This document shows positions 53,189 through 63,440 of a stretch of DNA of 64,000 nt, piece by piece. The DNA comes from UBA5436 sp050951845. GTDB taxonomy: Bacteria; Bacillota; Clostridia; Saccharofermentanales; DTU023. The notes below the pieces were generated by a model. It saw nothing but the letters and a program-made list of their open reading frames with translations. It did not search any database and had not been told where the DNA came from. Positions within the stretch are counted from its first letter, which is position 1. Every line of letters begins with the position of its first letter. The stretch covers positions 248,001 to 312,000 of the forward strand of contig JBMNJV010000004.1 in NCBI GenBank assembly GCA_050951845.1. The letters are read 5' to 3'. The position numbers and the translations under genes are program-made.

Positions 53189-55810
53189 TTACACTTTTCC
53201 CTTTGCTTCAGCGATCAATTCTTCAAGAATTTTTCTGGCATCGACCGGACTGATATAATCCATATCGATATTTTTCAGTTTATCAATTACTTTATTGGTT
53301 TGATTAAAACTCTGCGCAGCTGAAAACAAGTCTACCTGACCGTCAAAAGGCCTGGCAGATTTTTTGACGGTTAATCTGCGACCTTGATTATCTCGTTCAA
53401 GTTGAAAGAGGATTTCTCGGGCTCTCTGGACTACAGAATCCGGCACACCCGCCAGTTCAGCAACTTCAATTCCGTAGCTTTGACCTGCACAGCCTTCTTC
53501 AATTTGATGTAAAAAGACTATTTTTCCGTCTTGCTCAGTTGCTGAAATATGACAATTAAATACACCTTGGGTTGATTCTGCTAAATCAGTTAACTCATGA
53601 TAATGTGTGGCAAATAACGTTCTGGCGTTGATATATTCAGGGTCTACAATATGTTCAATCACCGACCACGCAATGGATAAGCCGTCGTAGGTGCTGGTTC
53701 CCCGTCCGATTTCGTCCAAAATTAAAAGACTTCTGCTTGTAGCATTACGCATAATTTGTGATACTTCATTCATTTCAACCATAAAAGTAGATTGACCGCC
53801 TGTCAGATCATCAGCTGCTCCGACTCTGGTAAAAATCCGGTCAGTTATACCGATTTTGGCAGAATCAGCAGGTACATAGCTTCCGATTTGGGCTAATAAG
53901 ACAATTAAGGCAACTTGACGCATAAATGTAGATTTTCCTGACATATTTGGTCCTGTTAAAATCATGACTTTGTTATTTGCATGATCGAGGTAAGCGTCAT
54001 TCGGTACGAATTGACCGTAATCTAATGTTTGTTCAACAACCGGATGGCGGCCATTGGAAATCTCTATTTGCAAATCTTCCGTCAGAAAAGGTTTGCAGTA
54101 ATTATTTTTTTCCGCCAATTCAGCTAGTCCTGACAACACATCAATTTGCGACAAGACATCAGCATTAGCTTTCAACTGAGGCAGATAACTGATAGTTATA
54201 TTTCTGATTTCTAAAAACAATTCATATTCTAAAGAAATCAATTTTTGTTCAGCACCGAGAATTTTATCTTCCATACTTTTTAATTCTTCTGTTATATAAC
54301 GTTCTGAATTGGTTAAAGTTTGGCGCCTGATGTATTCCTGAGGTACCGCATCTAAATTGGTTTTTCTCACATCGATGTAATAACCGAAAACGCGATTATA
54401 GCCGATTTTCAATGATTTAATTCCGGTTTTATCCCGCTCTTTAGTTTCCAGATCGATAATCCATTGTTTGCCGTTTTGCATGGCATCGCGATAATTGTCA
54501 ATTTCAGAATTAAAACCCGAACGGATTAAATTTCCTTCTTTAATTGAAATCGGAGGCTCATCGACAATAGAAGACTTTAATAAAGATATTAATTCGGGTA
54601 AATCCTGTAATTGAGTGTTAAGAGAATCTATATAAGGATCATCGAAGTTATTTAAAATATCTTTAATAGCCGGGATCTTTTCTAAAACAGAGATTAAAGA
54701 TATCAGATCTCTGGCATTAATTTGGCCTAAAGCAATACGGCCGCTCAGCCTTTCCAAATCATAAAGCCCGGTAAATTGTTCAATCAGATCTTGGCGGAAG
54801 ATAAAACTTTCAAGTAAAACAGAAATAGCGTTTTGTCTGCGCACTATTGTTTTAAGATCTAAGAGTGGTTGTTCCAGCCAATAGCGTAATAATCTTGCGC
54901 CCATGCTGGTTTTAGTCCGGTCAATCGCCCAGAGCAGACTCCCCTTACGTTGTCTGTCGCGTAATGTTTCAGTAAGTTCAAGATTACGCCTGGCATTGTG
55001 ATCGAGGATCATAAAAGCATCTTGCTGATAAGGTTTAATTGTTCCGAGATCGTCCGGCAGAGTGAATTGAGTAGATTCAATATAATTCAACAGAGCTGCA
55101 GTTGCTGCAGCCCATAAAGAATAATTTTGAGAATCAATCATCGGGAATTTAGCAATAGAATCATGATTAAAATCGGTGTCAGGTTGTACTGACAGGGCTA
55201 TTGCCTCTTGTTTCAAGAGATCATGACAAGTTTTAGAGTCAGCAAATTCCTGATTGCAGATGATTTCGGATGGTTGAAAACGTGATAATTCATCCAGAAG
55301 TTTAGGTGTTGTAGCACCATAAGTAATTTCGGTAGTTTCAAATAAACCTGAGCTGATATCACATACTGCCAGTCCGTAATATACTCCTTTTTGAATGATC
55401 GATGCTAAAAATAAATACTTTTGTTCATCAATTGCACTTTGATCAGTCAAGGTTCCCGGAGTGATTACCTTGACGACTTCTCTTTTAACTAAGCCCTGGG
55501 CTTCTTGCGGATCTTCCACTTGTTCTACAATAGCAACTTTATAACCGCGATTTACTAAGCGTAAGATATAATTATCAGCAGCATGATGAGGTACACCTGC
55601 CATCGGTGCTCTTTGATCAAGACCGCATTCTCTGCCCGTCAGGGCTATTTCCAATTCCTTAGACGCCAATATTGCATCATCGAAAAATAATTCATAAAAG
55701 TCACCCAAACGAAAGAAAATCAAACAGTCCGGTCGTTTTTTCTTTTCCGTGACATATTGTTGCATCATCGGTGTTAATTCTTCGCAATTTACTTGTTCAA
55801 AACTTAACAT
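53189..55810 (-). CDS. mutS: DNA mismatch repair protein MutS
   Basis: MutS recognises mismatches. The mismatch-reading domain I has FFRLGDFYELFFDDA with the conserved Phe-x-Glu (FYE). Core and clamp regions follow. The ABC-type ATPase has Walker A TGPNMSGKSTFMRQ (about residue 617), DDLTGGQSTFMVEM, Walker B LLILDEIGRGTSTYDG and FATHYHEL. All key residues are present. Its 873 residues are typical for MutS1. Its start overlaps the miaB end by seven bases. Confidence 0.97.
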   Translation of the reverse strand: MLSFEQVNCEELTPMMQQYVTEKKKRPDCLIFFRLGDFYELFFDDAILASKELEIALTGRECGLDQRAPMAGVPHHAADNYILRLVNRGYKVAIVEQVEDPQEAQGLVKREVVKVITPGTLTDQSAIDEQKYLFLASIIQKGVYYGLAVCDISSGLFETTEITYGATTPKLLDELSRFQPSEIICNQEFADSKTCHDLLKQEAIALSVQPDTDFNHDSIAKFPMIDSQNYSLWAAATAALLNYIESTQFTLPDDLGTIKPYQQDAFMILDHNARRNLELTETLRDRQRKGSLLWAIDRTKTSMGARLLRYWLEQPLLDLKTIVRRQNAISVLLESFIFRQDLIEQFTGLYDLERLSGRIALGQINARDLISLISVLEKIPAIKDILNNFDDPYIDSLNTQLQDLPELISLLKSSIVDEPPISIKEGNLIRSGFNSEIDNYRDAMQNGKQWIIDLETKERDKTGIKSLKIGYNRVFGYYIDVRKTNLDAVPQEYIRRQTLTNSERYITEELKSMEDKILGAEQKLISLEYELFLEIRNITISYLPQLKANADVLSQIDVLSGLAELAEKNNYCKPFLTEDLQIEISNGRHPVVEQTLDYGQFVPNDAYLDHANNKVMILTGPNMSGKSTFMRQVALIVLLAQIGSYVPADSAKIGITDRIFTRVGAADDLTGGQSTFMVEMNEVSQIMRNATSRSLLILDEIGRGTSTYDGLSIAWSVIEHIVDPEYINARTLFATHYHELTDLAESTQGVFNCHISATEQDGKIVFLHQIEEGCAGQSYGIEVAELAGVPDSVVQRAREILFQLERDNQGRRLTVKKSARPFDGQVDLFSAAQSFNQTNKVIDKLKNIDMDYISPVDARKILEELIAEAKGKV

Positions 55811-57345
55811 ATCAGTTGTTTCATGACTCCTTCTATAGAAAAAGTTTTAGCTTTAACTAATTCTGTCAGACAATATTTGCCTTCAAAATAATCACCGTTT
55901 AATGTATTTTGATCAATTATTGCATCTGCAGGTAATGTTTCTCGAATTTGATCGGGAATAGCAAGATTGATTAATTTAAAATCTGCTGTTCTCCCCGTCA
56001 GAATATTAGGATCACCGTGACTTATTCCTTCTAATAAAACCTCAGCTGTTTGTCCGATTACTTTTTGATTAGCTTCCAAACTGTGAGCATTCTGCAATTG
56101 TACTAAACGTTCAAAACGCTGATTGATCACATGAGGATCCAAATCGTATTCATATTTTGCAGCAGGAGTTCCCTCACGTGCCGAATAAATAAAGGTAAAT
56201 GCATTGTCAAACTTAACCTGGCGCATTAAATCCAGTGTATCGGCAAAATCCTGTTCGGTTTCACCGGGAAAACCGACAATGATATCAGTAGTCAGACTGA
56301 TCTCCGGTCTGGCTTTACGCAATTGTTGTACAATCTCTAAATATCTTGCACGATCGTGTCTGCGTCGCATCAGCTTTAAGATGCGATCACTTCCCGACTG
56401 CAGAGGTAAATGCATATGCGGCTCGATGTTAGGATACTTACCGATGATATCAATTAATTGTTGATCTATATCACGCGGATTCGGGCTCATATAACGAATT
56501 CTCTTCAAACCGTCAATTTGAGCCACCGCTTCCAATAATTCTGCAAAATTCTCAGGTCCTTCAACTATGCCTCGAAAATCTTTACCCCAGGCATTTACAT
56601 TTTGGCCAAGCAACATAATTTCCGTATAACCGTCTTTTGCCAGATTGCTTACTTCCTGATAAATTGCTGTGAAGCTGCGGCTTAATTCCCTGCCCCGAGT
56701 ATACGGAACAATGCAGAAAGTACAGAAATTGTTGCAACCGTACATGATAGAAACCAAGGCACGAAATTTGCGTGATCGTGTAATCGGTAATTGTTCTTGT
56801 TCGACCATCAGATTTTCTTTTGATACTGCAATGATCTGTTTCTTATTTGCCAAACTATTCCATAGTAATTGAGGCAAACGGAAAATATCATGCGGACCGA
56901 AAATTAAATTAACAAAAGAAAAACTCTTTTTGATTTTCGCTAAATGTTGATCTTGGGTCATCATACAACCGCAAAGCATGGTAAAGCGTTGAGGGTTCTG
57001 CTGCTGCAAAGCTTTTAAAATACCCAGATGACCAAATAATCGTGTATCGGCATTTTCGCGAATACTACAGGTGTTAATAATCGAAATATCGGCAACTTCA
57101 TAACTATCAACTGGAGTAAAACCTGAGGCATCCATAATTCCTGCAATAATTTCACTGTCATTTTCATTTTGTTGACAGCCGAATGTTTGAATGAAATATG
57201 TAGGTTGTTGTCCTTTGTCCTCTGTTAATTGTTCATTATAAGCTTGAAGCCTGGCTAAATACGATTGCTGAGATTCATCGCACAACACATCTTCTTGAAA
57301 TTTATAAGAAAGAGCCGGCTGCTGATTATTTGTGATTTTGTTCAT
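55804..57345 (-). CDS. miaB: tRNA-2-methylthio-N6-dimethylallyladenosine synthase
   Basis: MiaB is a radical SAM enzyme with two iron-sulfur clusters that adds a methylthio group to i6A37 of tRNA. The N-terminal UPF0004 domain has QTFGCQQNENDSE (first cluster Cys). The radical SAM motif is GCNNFCTFCIVPYTRGRE. A C-terminal TRAM domain holds the ending GISHGDPNILTGRTADF. It is 513 residues, about 60 more than E. coli, from an N-terminal extension common in Clostridia. It works after MiaA, encoded four genes on. Confidence 0.95.
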   Translation of the reverse strand: MNKITNNQQPALSYKFQEDVLCDESQQSYLARLQAYNEQLTEDKGQQPTYFIQTFGCQQNENDSEIIAGIMDASGFTPVDSYEVADISIINTCSIRENADTRLFGHLGILKALQQQNPQRFTMLCGCMMTQDQHLAKIKKSFSFVNLIFGPHDIFRLPQLLWNSLANKKQIIAVSKENLMVEQEQLPITRSRKFRALVSIMYGCNNFCTFCIVPYTRGRELSRSFTAIYQEVSNLAKDGYTEIMLLGQNVNAWGKDFRGIVEGPENFAELLEAVAQIDGLKRIRYMSPNPRDIDQQLIDIIGKYPNIEPHMHLPLQSGSDRILKLMRRRHDRARYLEIVQQLRKARPEISLTTDIIVGFPGETEQDFADTLDLMRQVKFDNAFTFIYSAREGTPAAKYEYDLDPHVINQRFERLVQLQNAHSLEANQKVIGQTAEVLLEGISHGDPNILTGRTADFKLINLAIPDQIRETLPADAIIDQNTLNGDYFEGKYCLTELVKAKTFSIEGVMKQLIC

Positions 57346-57416
57346 ATGTTAAAAGAATCCTTGTTACTAGTTTATCATAATCTGAGTAATAAATTATATA
57401 ACAGAATTCTCAAAAA

Positions 57417-59894
57417 TCATAATTTGGGTTCAGTTGAAAACAAAAAGCGTTGCAGAATCCATTTTAATTTTGGTAATCTTGCTGCAGTAAATGATTCAGA
57501 CTGATTGTAAATATTTAACAAACTGTCATAATTGGCCAAATCGGGTTCGCGTTCGGCGTATAACACCTCTTCAATAGCTTGATATGCTGAATATGTATCT
57601 TGTTTTTTCCAATCAAAAGTTTTCAGCATAGTTGCAAACATTTTCAAAATCGTATCGTTTAGTTCATAAGTGCCGCCGTTAAGCTTATAGAGATATTTTA
57701 AATCTTGCCAAACATAGAGTACACACTGTTTTAAATCACCGGCAAATTTATCGGATAACCAATTCGGATCGTGACGTCTGGTATAAACCTTTTTCCGATG
57801 CAATAGATATAACACCAAGCTGATAATTAACAGCAAAATTGCCAAGACGATTAACAGTGTTTTACCTAAAAGTTTTTGTTGTTTTGCTTCAGGACTTAAA
57901 TTATGTTCACTCGGTTCGGTTTGAACATGAGGAGTTTCAGTTACCAAAGGTTGTGTCGGCTCAGTTTGAGTAGGTTCGGTTTCAGTAGGCTCCGGCAGTA
58001 AAGCGGCTAGTTCCTCTTCTTTTTCCTGATCGGTTTGAATTGACTCCAATGCTGCAGTCGGTGTTGCATCAAAAGGTACCCATCCCAATCCTTCAATTTT
58101 AATTTCGGTCCAGGCGTGAGCCTGATCGGTTGAGATCAGTCTTTCATATTGATCTTGCGGTAAATTATGATTTTTGATTCCTTTTACCAAAAAACCTTCA
58201 ACATAGCGTGATTCAAAACCCGCTTCTCTGGTCAAAACTGTCAATGCTGTTGCAAAATAGGTACAGTAACCTGTTTTTGTTGAAATGAAGTGTTCAAAAA
58301 AATCTTGATTGGCAGGTACTTCTTCTACTTTTAAATCATAACTGAAATTATTTTTCAGATAATTGATGATTTCAATTAATTGATTTGCTTTTGCGTTTTG
58401 CTCGGTGATATTCTGATAAACAATCTTCGCCAAATCCGGCTCTTCTGTTTCTAAAAAGCTTTGATAACTTTTATAATTTGCCATGGTTTGAGTCGAAAAA
58501 ACCAAATTCCCCACATTTGCATCATTTACAATCAAGTTATGATAATTTGCCGTGGAACCGAGCCGTGAAATATAGCCTTTGATTTGATAGCCGGGATCAG
58601 GAATTTGTAAAGAAGCATAGATTTGTCCGTCAGGATTAAAATAATACATAATTTCAGAATTATTTTCAGTAGAAGTTAAATTGTCACCGATATTTTGCAA
58701 ATCTGAGTTTTCAGTTGCCTGATTAATAATTTCCAAAGGTTTTCCACCATGGAAAATTGCCTGGATCGGTTGATAAACAGGCGTAATATTAAGCGGAGTT
58801 TCGGTAAAATAGTTTTCAATAACTCCTTGCGGGAGATGAGAATGACTCGGATAACCGAAAGCCTCAGCTTGTTGATCGATCGGATCTTGATTGTAAAATA
58901 AATAATTGGTGGACATTGAAGAGGCACGCCAAATATTTTGTTCAAATTGATTGAATATGGTTCCTCTTAAATAAAAAGGTGGAGCAGGACCTGAAACATT
59001 CATAAACGGAATGTTTTTCAATTCAATCGGTCCGCCCAGTCTGACATCCTGCGGATAATATCCCGCATCCCGGATACTGAATTCAAAATAATGAACTGTA
59101 TCCGGCATTTTTTGACTTGATTTGATTAATTGATTAAGACGGTCACTTAATTTTTCATTGCGAAATACATTTTGCGGCAGAAAAGATTGGAGAGCAAAAA
59201 TAAAAGCTAATACAAATGTGATTAAAGCCAGAGGCGGAATTTGCCATACTTTACGCCAAGAAAAACCGAAGATGCTCTGTCTGGCAAAAGTGATGATGAT
59301 ACATAATAAGCCGACGAAAAAAGCCGCAAGAGAAATGTCTTGTTGATTAATATGGACGATTACCACAATCGGTACAATCCAAACTATCATCAGATTGATC
59401 GGCGCAGGTTTGACATAGATAAACAGCAGACCGACAATGACGGACAAGAGAGCCACATAAACCGGAAAATATTGAGGCATTACTTCAATTGCAGGATCTA
59501 AGGCCAAGCCCCATTTGACAGAATCAATTATTCCGTGAACATGTGTTTTAATAAAACCGAAAAACGGTTGACCGATTGATTTGCTGAAAAATAAACCTAA
59601 AAGTGAAGTAAGAGCAAGCAGTCCTAAACTGCTTAATCCGGCGATCTTCGGATAATTTACCAGAATGAGAAATAATAAAGTGACGATTATTTTGGTAAAC
59701 CAGGCATAATAAAACGGATAATCAAGCCAGACCGACTTGATCAACAATTCAAACCAGACAAAAGAAAAAAGAAGAGCGATGCCCGCATAAAATAAAGTGT
59801 CTAAAACAATTTTGAAGCGATTGCTGAATTGTTTATCTTTTTCGTAACCTACATCATTATAGGCAATTTCAATTGAGGCAAATTTATTCTGCAT
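57417..59894 (-). CDS. Membrane-bound transglutaminase-like protein
   Basis: The 825-residue protein has about seven N-terminal membrane segments (up to about residue 230), a large external region and a transglutaminase-like core. The triad is visible: Cys in TKTGYCTYFATALTVL (about residue 542), His in DQAHAWTEI (about 593) and Asp in FDATPTA (about 607). A Thr/Glu/Pro-rich linker, an eighth membrane segment (TLLIVLAILLLIISLVLYLL) and a cytoplasmic tail follow. This is the TgpA/YebA architecture. The substrate is unknown. It overlaps the DUF58 gene by 11 bases. Confidence 0.9.
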   Translation of the reverse strand: MQNKFASIEIAYNDVGYEKDKQFSNRFKIVLDTLFYAGIALLFSFVWFELLIKSVWLDYPFYYAWFTKIIVTLLFLILVNYPKIAGLSSLGLLALTSLLGLFFSKSIGQPFFGFIKTHVHGIIDSVKWGLALDPAIEVMPQYFPVYVALLSVIVGLLFIYVKPAPINLMIVWIVPIVVIVHINQQDISLAAFFVGLLCIIITFARQSIFGFSWRKVWQIPPLALITFVLAFIFALQSFLPQNVFRNEKLSDRLNQLIKSSQKMPDTVHYFEFSIRDAGYYPQDVRLGGPIELKNIPFMNVSGPAPPFYLRGTIFNQFEQNIWRASSMSTNYLFYNQDPIDQQAEAFGYPSHSHLPQGVIENYFTETPLNITPVYQPIQAIFHGGKPLEIINQATENSDLQNIGDNLTSTENNSEIMYYFNPDGQIYASLQIPDPGYQIKGYISRLGSTANYHNLIVNDANVGNLVFSTQTMANYKSYQSFLETEEPDLAKIVYQNITEQNAKANQLIEIINYLKNNFSYDLKVEEVPANQDFFEHFISTKTGYCTYFATALTVLTREAGFESRYVEGFLVKGIKNHNLPQDQYERLISTDQAHAWTEIKIEGLGWVPFDATPTAALESIQTDQEKEEELAALLPEPTETEPTQTEPTQPLVTETPHVQTEPSEHNLSPEAKQQKLLGKTLLIVLAILLLIISLVLYLLHRKKVYTRRHDPNWLSDKFAGDLKQCVLYVWQDLKYLYKLNGGTYELNDTILKMFATMLKTFDWKKQDTYSAYQAIEEVLYAEREPDLANYDSLLNIYNQSESFTAARLPKLKWILQRFLFSTEPKL

Positions 59895-61095
59895 AACTAT
59901 TTACCTTTCTTGAATGGGCAATCTCTATATTGATATTTAAGCTCGATAAACGTTCGATATGTTCTCTGGCAGCTTCTAAAGTGCTATTTTGATCAATAGC
60001 AAATACGAGATGCAAACTTCCTATTTTGGTGCGTAATGCCCTTAAATCGGCAACTAAGCTATGATTTAACTCATGAGTTATAATATAGAGAATATTCTGT
60101 TCATTGCCGATTTTTTCATCATATAACTGTTCGGAAAAAGGAATAACTAAACGATAAGGTATAAAAGAAAGTTGTTTTCTCAATAAATCGGATTCATTCA
60201 TATGGATAGCTTCTTCAACTACAAGTTCAGGTTGATAAGTCTTGAGTCTGACTGTAGCTTCACGGCTGAGAAAAATTTTGATTGCGGAATAAGTATGATC
60301 AAGCATGTAATTTCTTAAGTACAGCAAACGATTACTCTCTTTATTATAAGTTTTGAAAAAAACTTCCGGTAAATTCAACAAGATTGTAACGGTACGATCA
60401 TCTTCTTTGTCATATTCTTTAACCATCCATTCCTGCATACGAGCCGATAGTTTCCAATGAATATATTTTCTTGAATCACCATTCTCCATACTGCGTAAAC
60501 GGTCAATCTCATCTAACAGAGTCTGGCTTTTACCTGCAGGAAATACCCCTGCCGCCAATTGATTACTGAGATACTCATGATAGTTTTCACTTCTGTCTTC
60601 AAGCGGTAAGACATAAACAGTGGGAAAATTAATTTGGTTTGCAGAGAATGATTTCAGTCTGAAGAAACCGAAAATATCGTTTATTGTAATCGACAAGCCG
60701 TCTACGGTGAAAGGACCGCTAAATGTCGGAACGGCCGTCAAACGGATATCCTGAGAACTGTTCTGTGAAACGAAGAGTGTTGATTTAATTTGCTCTTGCT
60801 CCAGATGTAAGGTATTGGCTTTAATCACGATACGTAATGCCATGGTCTGCAATTTGCTGAGATTGGTAAATCTGACATACCAACATGCAGGCTCACCGCG
60901 TTCAATGAATTCCGATTCAGGAACAGCATTAACAATTAGTTTTCTGCGTACCCAAAAACCGTATAGCACCGAAAAAATCGGCAATGATAATAAAAACAGC
61001 ATTAAAATCATAATAAATTTATGCTCAATTAATTGATTGCCGATAAATGTTGCCGCAACAGCAATTAACCAAAAAACAAAACGCAAACGAAACAT
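59884..61095 (-). CDS. DUF58 family protein
   Basis: Two N-terminal membrane segments (about 5-45) precede a beta-rich region. A DUF58 signature follows at about residue 195-225: RSMENGDSRKYIHWKLSAR and WMVKEYDKEDDRTVTI. DUF58 proteins carry a degenerate von Willebrand A-like domain and usually occur with MoxR ATPases and membrane transglutaminases, as here. The three may form a chaperone-like complex acting on extracytoplasmic or membrane proteins; that is family-level inference. 403 residues. Confidence 0.9.
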   Translation of the reverse strand: MFRLRFVFWLIAVAATFIGNQLIEHKFIMILMLFLLSLPIFSVLYGFWVRRKLIVNAVPESEFIERGEPACWYVRFTNLSKLQTMALRIVIKANTLHLEQEQIKSTLFVSQNSSQDIRLTAVPTFSGPFTVDGLSITINDIFGFFRLKSFSANQINFPTVYVLPLEDRSENYHEYLSNQLAAGVFPAGKSQTLLDEIDRLRSMENGDSRKYIHWKLSARMQEWMVKEYDKEDDRTVTILLNLPEVFFKTYNKESNRLLYLRNYMLDHTYSAIKIFLSREATVRLKTYQPELVVEEAIHMNESDLLRKQLSFIPYRLVIPFSEQLYDEKIGNEQNILYIITHELNHSLVADLRALRTKIGSLHLVFAIDQNSTLEAAREHIERLSSLNINIEIAHSRKVNSYAE

Positions 61096-61102
61096 AAAAA
61101 TA

Positions 61103-62053
61103 TTATCTTTCCGGAACCGGTACCTGTTTTAATACGGAATAAATCACATCATCATTGGTGATTCTTTTCAAGCGACTTTCCGGTGTTAAGGTGATCCGAT
61201 GTGATAAAACAGGAATGACCAGCGCTTGGACATCATCCGGTCTGACGTAGTCACGCCCTTTGATCAACGCTCTGCTCTTGGCTGCCTGCATTAACATGTT
61301 GGAGGCTCTGGGACTTGCCCCCAGACTGATATCTGGATGACGTCTGGTCGCAGCAGTTAATTCGGCAATATATCTTTTAACGGAAACTGCACAATGAACA
61401 TGCAAAGCTTGTTCTCTCATCCAAAGGACATCATTGCTGTCAGCAACTTTTTGCAGTTTTTGCAACGGTTGATCGCTGGAATATAAATTTAGAATTGCCA
61501 CTTCCTGTTCGATCGTCGGATATCCCAGATCGATTTTTAACATAAAACGATCTAACTGGGCTTCCGGTAAAGGATAAGTCCCAACATGATCTACCGGATT
61601 CTGGGTGGCCAAAACGATAAACGGTTGCGGAATATCATAGGTTATTCCGTCAACTGTTACTTGATTTTCTTGCATTACTTCGAGTAAGGCAGATTGTGTT
61701 TTAGGCGAAGTACGGTTAATCTCATCAGCCAAAACCATTTGGCTCATCACTGCACCCGGTTGAAATTCAAATTCTCCTGTTTTCTGATTATATAGACTGA
61801 AACCGGTTACATCTGAAGGCATTAAATCGGGAGTAAACTGAATTCTTTTGAAAGTCAGATTCAAAGATTTTGCCAATGCAGAAACCAATGTGGTTTTGCC
61901 GATCCCCGGAACATCCTCAATTAAGACGTGCCCTCCGGCAGTCAAAGCTATCAACAAGGATTCAATGACATTTTCTTTGCCGATCATGACTCGATTAATA
62001 TTTTGTTCAATTATGTTACATAACTCTTTAAAAGTCTGTGCTTGTATTTGCAT
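61103..62053 (-). CDS. MoxR-family AAA+ ATPase
   Basis: This cytoplasmic AAA+ ATPase of the MoxR group usually activates or assembles partner proteins with von Willebrand A-like domains. Walker A DVPGIGKTTLVSAL, Walker B VLADEINRTSPKTQSALLE, sensor 1 ATQNPVDHVGTYPLPEAQ and the arginine-rich LGASPRASNMLM are all visible. Start at the ATG ending at 62053 because GGAAAGG lies just upstream; a TTG six codons earlier overlaps that site. It is 316 residues. The DUF58 gene starts seven bases after its stop. Confidence 0.95.
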   Translation of the reverse strand: MQIQAQTFKELCNIIEQNINRVMIGKENVIESLLIALTAGGHVLIEDVPGIGKTTLVSALAKSLNLTFKRIQFTPDLMPSDVTGFSLYNQKTGEFEFQPGAVMSQMVLADEINRTSPKTQSALLEVMQENQVTVDGITYDIPQPFIVLATQNPVDHVGTYPLPEAQLDRFMLKIDLGYPTIEQEVAILNLYSSDQPLQKLQKVADSNDVLWMREQALHVHCAVSVKRYIAELTAATRRHPDISLGASPRASNMLMQAAKSRALIKGRDYVRPDDVQALVIPVLSHRITLTPESRLKRITNDDVIYSVLKQVPVPER

Positions 62054-62080
62054 CTGAAAATACCTTTCCAAAAAAGAGAA

Positions 62081-62755
62081 TTAAATCAGTTCTTTTGATC
62101 CGAGTTCTTCTCTCGAACGTGTATGATTCATTCTTTTATTATAAAAACGCACCTTGCTTCGAATTTCAGGACGTTTGATGAAACGTCTGAAATTGTTGTT
62201 GCCATGCATTAAAACCATCATTATTAAATCTTGATTCATGCGCACATTATAATACACTTCGCTTTTTAATTTTAAGGAAATTAACATGACGAATTTATGT
62301 GCATAATTATGATTATTACGAATCAGATTTCTGACATTATTAAAAACAGGCTTACCGGATTCGCGATTTGCATAAGCTTGAATTTCATTATCGGTTAAAT
62401 CCAATAAATATTGACCTTTAGTAATAAAAATACCTTCGACCTCTGACAAATTAATTTTAAATTCATCTTGTTCAGCTTGAAAAAAAAGATCATCTCTGCG
62501 TGTCAGAATTAAATAAATATTCTGATTTGAAACAAGGTTCAAGCCTTCAATCAAAACAAACTCACCAACCCATTTTACCTTAGATTTTCTTTTGATTTTA
62601 TTTAAACGGTAGTGAATACTTATAATCTGGACTATTTGGAATGTCAAGCCGCTTACCGATAAAATCAATAGCGGCAGGCCAAGCCAAATATTGAGATTCC
62701 CATAAATGATCAGAAAAAGCGCTGTGATTAATATTAATATATTTGTAATTATCAT
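62081..62755 (-). CDS. Hypothetical two-segment membrane protein of the MoxR operon
   Basis: I do not recognise a family. The 224-residue protein begins with two adjacent membrane segments (about 1-20 and 27-50). A basic loop and a mostly beta-type cytoplasmic region follow (VGEFVLIEGLNLVSNQNIYL, EVEGIFITKGQYLLDLTD). The C-terminus is strongly basic (RFIKRPEIRSKVRFYNKRMN). The pattern resembles small membrane proteins with a PH-like domain, but that is a guess from predicted strands. It is the first gene of the MoxR-DUF58-transglutaminase operon, with 27 bases to moxR, so it probably acts with them. GAGGAA lies about 12 bases before the start. Confidence 0.75.
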   Translation of the reverse strand: MIITNILILITALFLIIYGNLNIWLGLPLLILSVSGLTFQIVQIISIHYRLNKIKRKSKVKWVGEFVLIEGLNLVSNQNIYLILTRRDDLFFQAEQDEFKINLSEVEGIFITKGQYLLDLTDNEIQAYANRESGKPVFNNVRNLIRNNHNYAHKFVMLISLKLKSEVYYNVRMNQDLIMMVLMHGNNNFRRFIKRPEIRSKVRFYNKRMNHTRSREELGSKELI

Positions 62756-62914
62756 TATTTAACGGATTCCTCTTTTTTCTTGTATTATTATATCTTAAAC
62801 TAAAAATGTGAACCATAATATAATTTGCTAAATGTCATGTAAAACACTCGTATTGTTAAACTTGTGTTACAATACTAAGACGAATTGATTATTTTTTGAT
62901 ATGGAGGTTTATTT

Positions 62915-63433
62915 ATGGATTTTTTAGATTTAGTAAAGTCGCGTTATTCATGCAGAGCTTATACTGACCAGCCAGTTGATGATGATTTGATTAATGAAAT
63001 CTTAAATGTAGGCGGAAATGCTCCTGTCGGCAACAGTGCATATGACAGTCTGTATTTCACAGTGGTCAAAAGTGAAGCTGCATTAAACAGAATTCGGGAA
63101 TTCTCGGCTAAAACCGGACGCGACCGCAGTCTCGGTGCGAAAGTGATTATCTTTGTCTCTTCAAATGACCCGGAAAATCTGATTTCTTATGAGAATGTAG
63201 CTTGTGCAGTTGATCATATGGCCTTGGCTGCCAGTAACTTAGGTTTAGGAAATTGTTACCTTTACGGTTTTATTCGTGATATGGTTCAGGAAAATGCACC
63301 GCAACTTGATGCCTTAGAATTACCGGAAGGTTATGTTCCTGCAGGAGCTCTGGGCATCGGCTACCCTGTTCAGAGCCAAGCCAAACCACCCAAAACCGAA
63401 TTAATCAGTAAAGTAAAAATAAATCGCGTATAA
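62915..63433 (+). CDS. Nitroreductase family protein
   Basis: This is a small FMN-dependent oxidoreductase of the nitroreductase fold, 172 residues. The N-terminus LVKSRYSCRAYTDQPVDDDL holds the flavin phosphate-binding Arg-Ser/Cys-Arg. GGNAPVGNSAYDSLYFTVV, ALAASNLGLGNCYLYGF and GALGIGYP follow, the usual second flavin contact region. The natural substrate is unknown. A TGGAGG site lies before the ATG. It stands alone, divergent from the MoxR operon, and is followed by the hairpin repeat array. Confidence 0.9.
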   Translation: MDFLDLVKSRYSCRAYTDQPVDDDLINEILNVGGNAPVGNSAYDSLYFTVVKSEAALNRIREFSAKTGRDRSLGAKVIIFVSSNDPENLISYENVACAVDHMALAASNLGLGNCYLYGFIRDMVQENAPQLDALELPEGYVPAGALGIGYPVQSQAKPPKTELISKVKINRV

Positions 63434-63440
63434 TAGGCTT

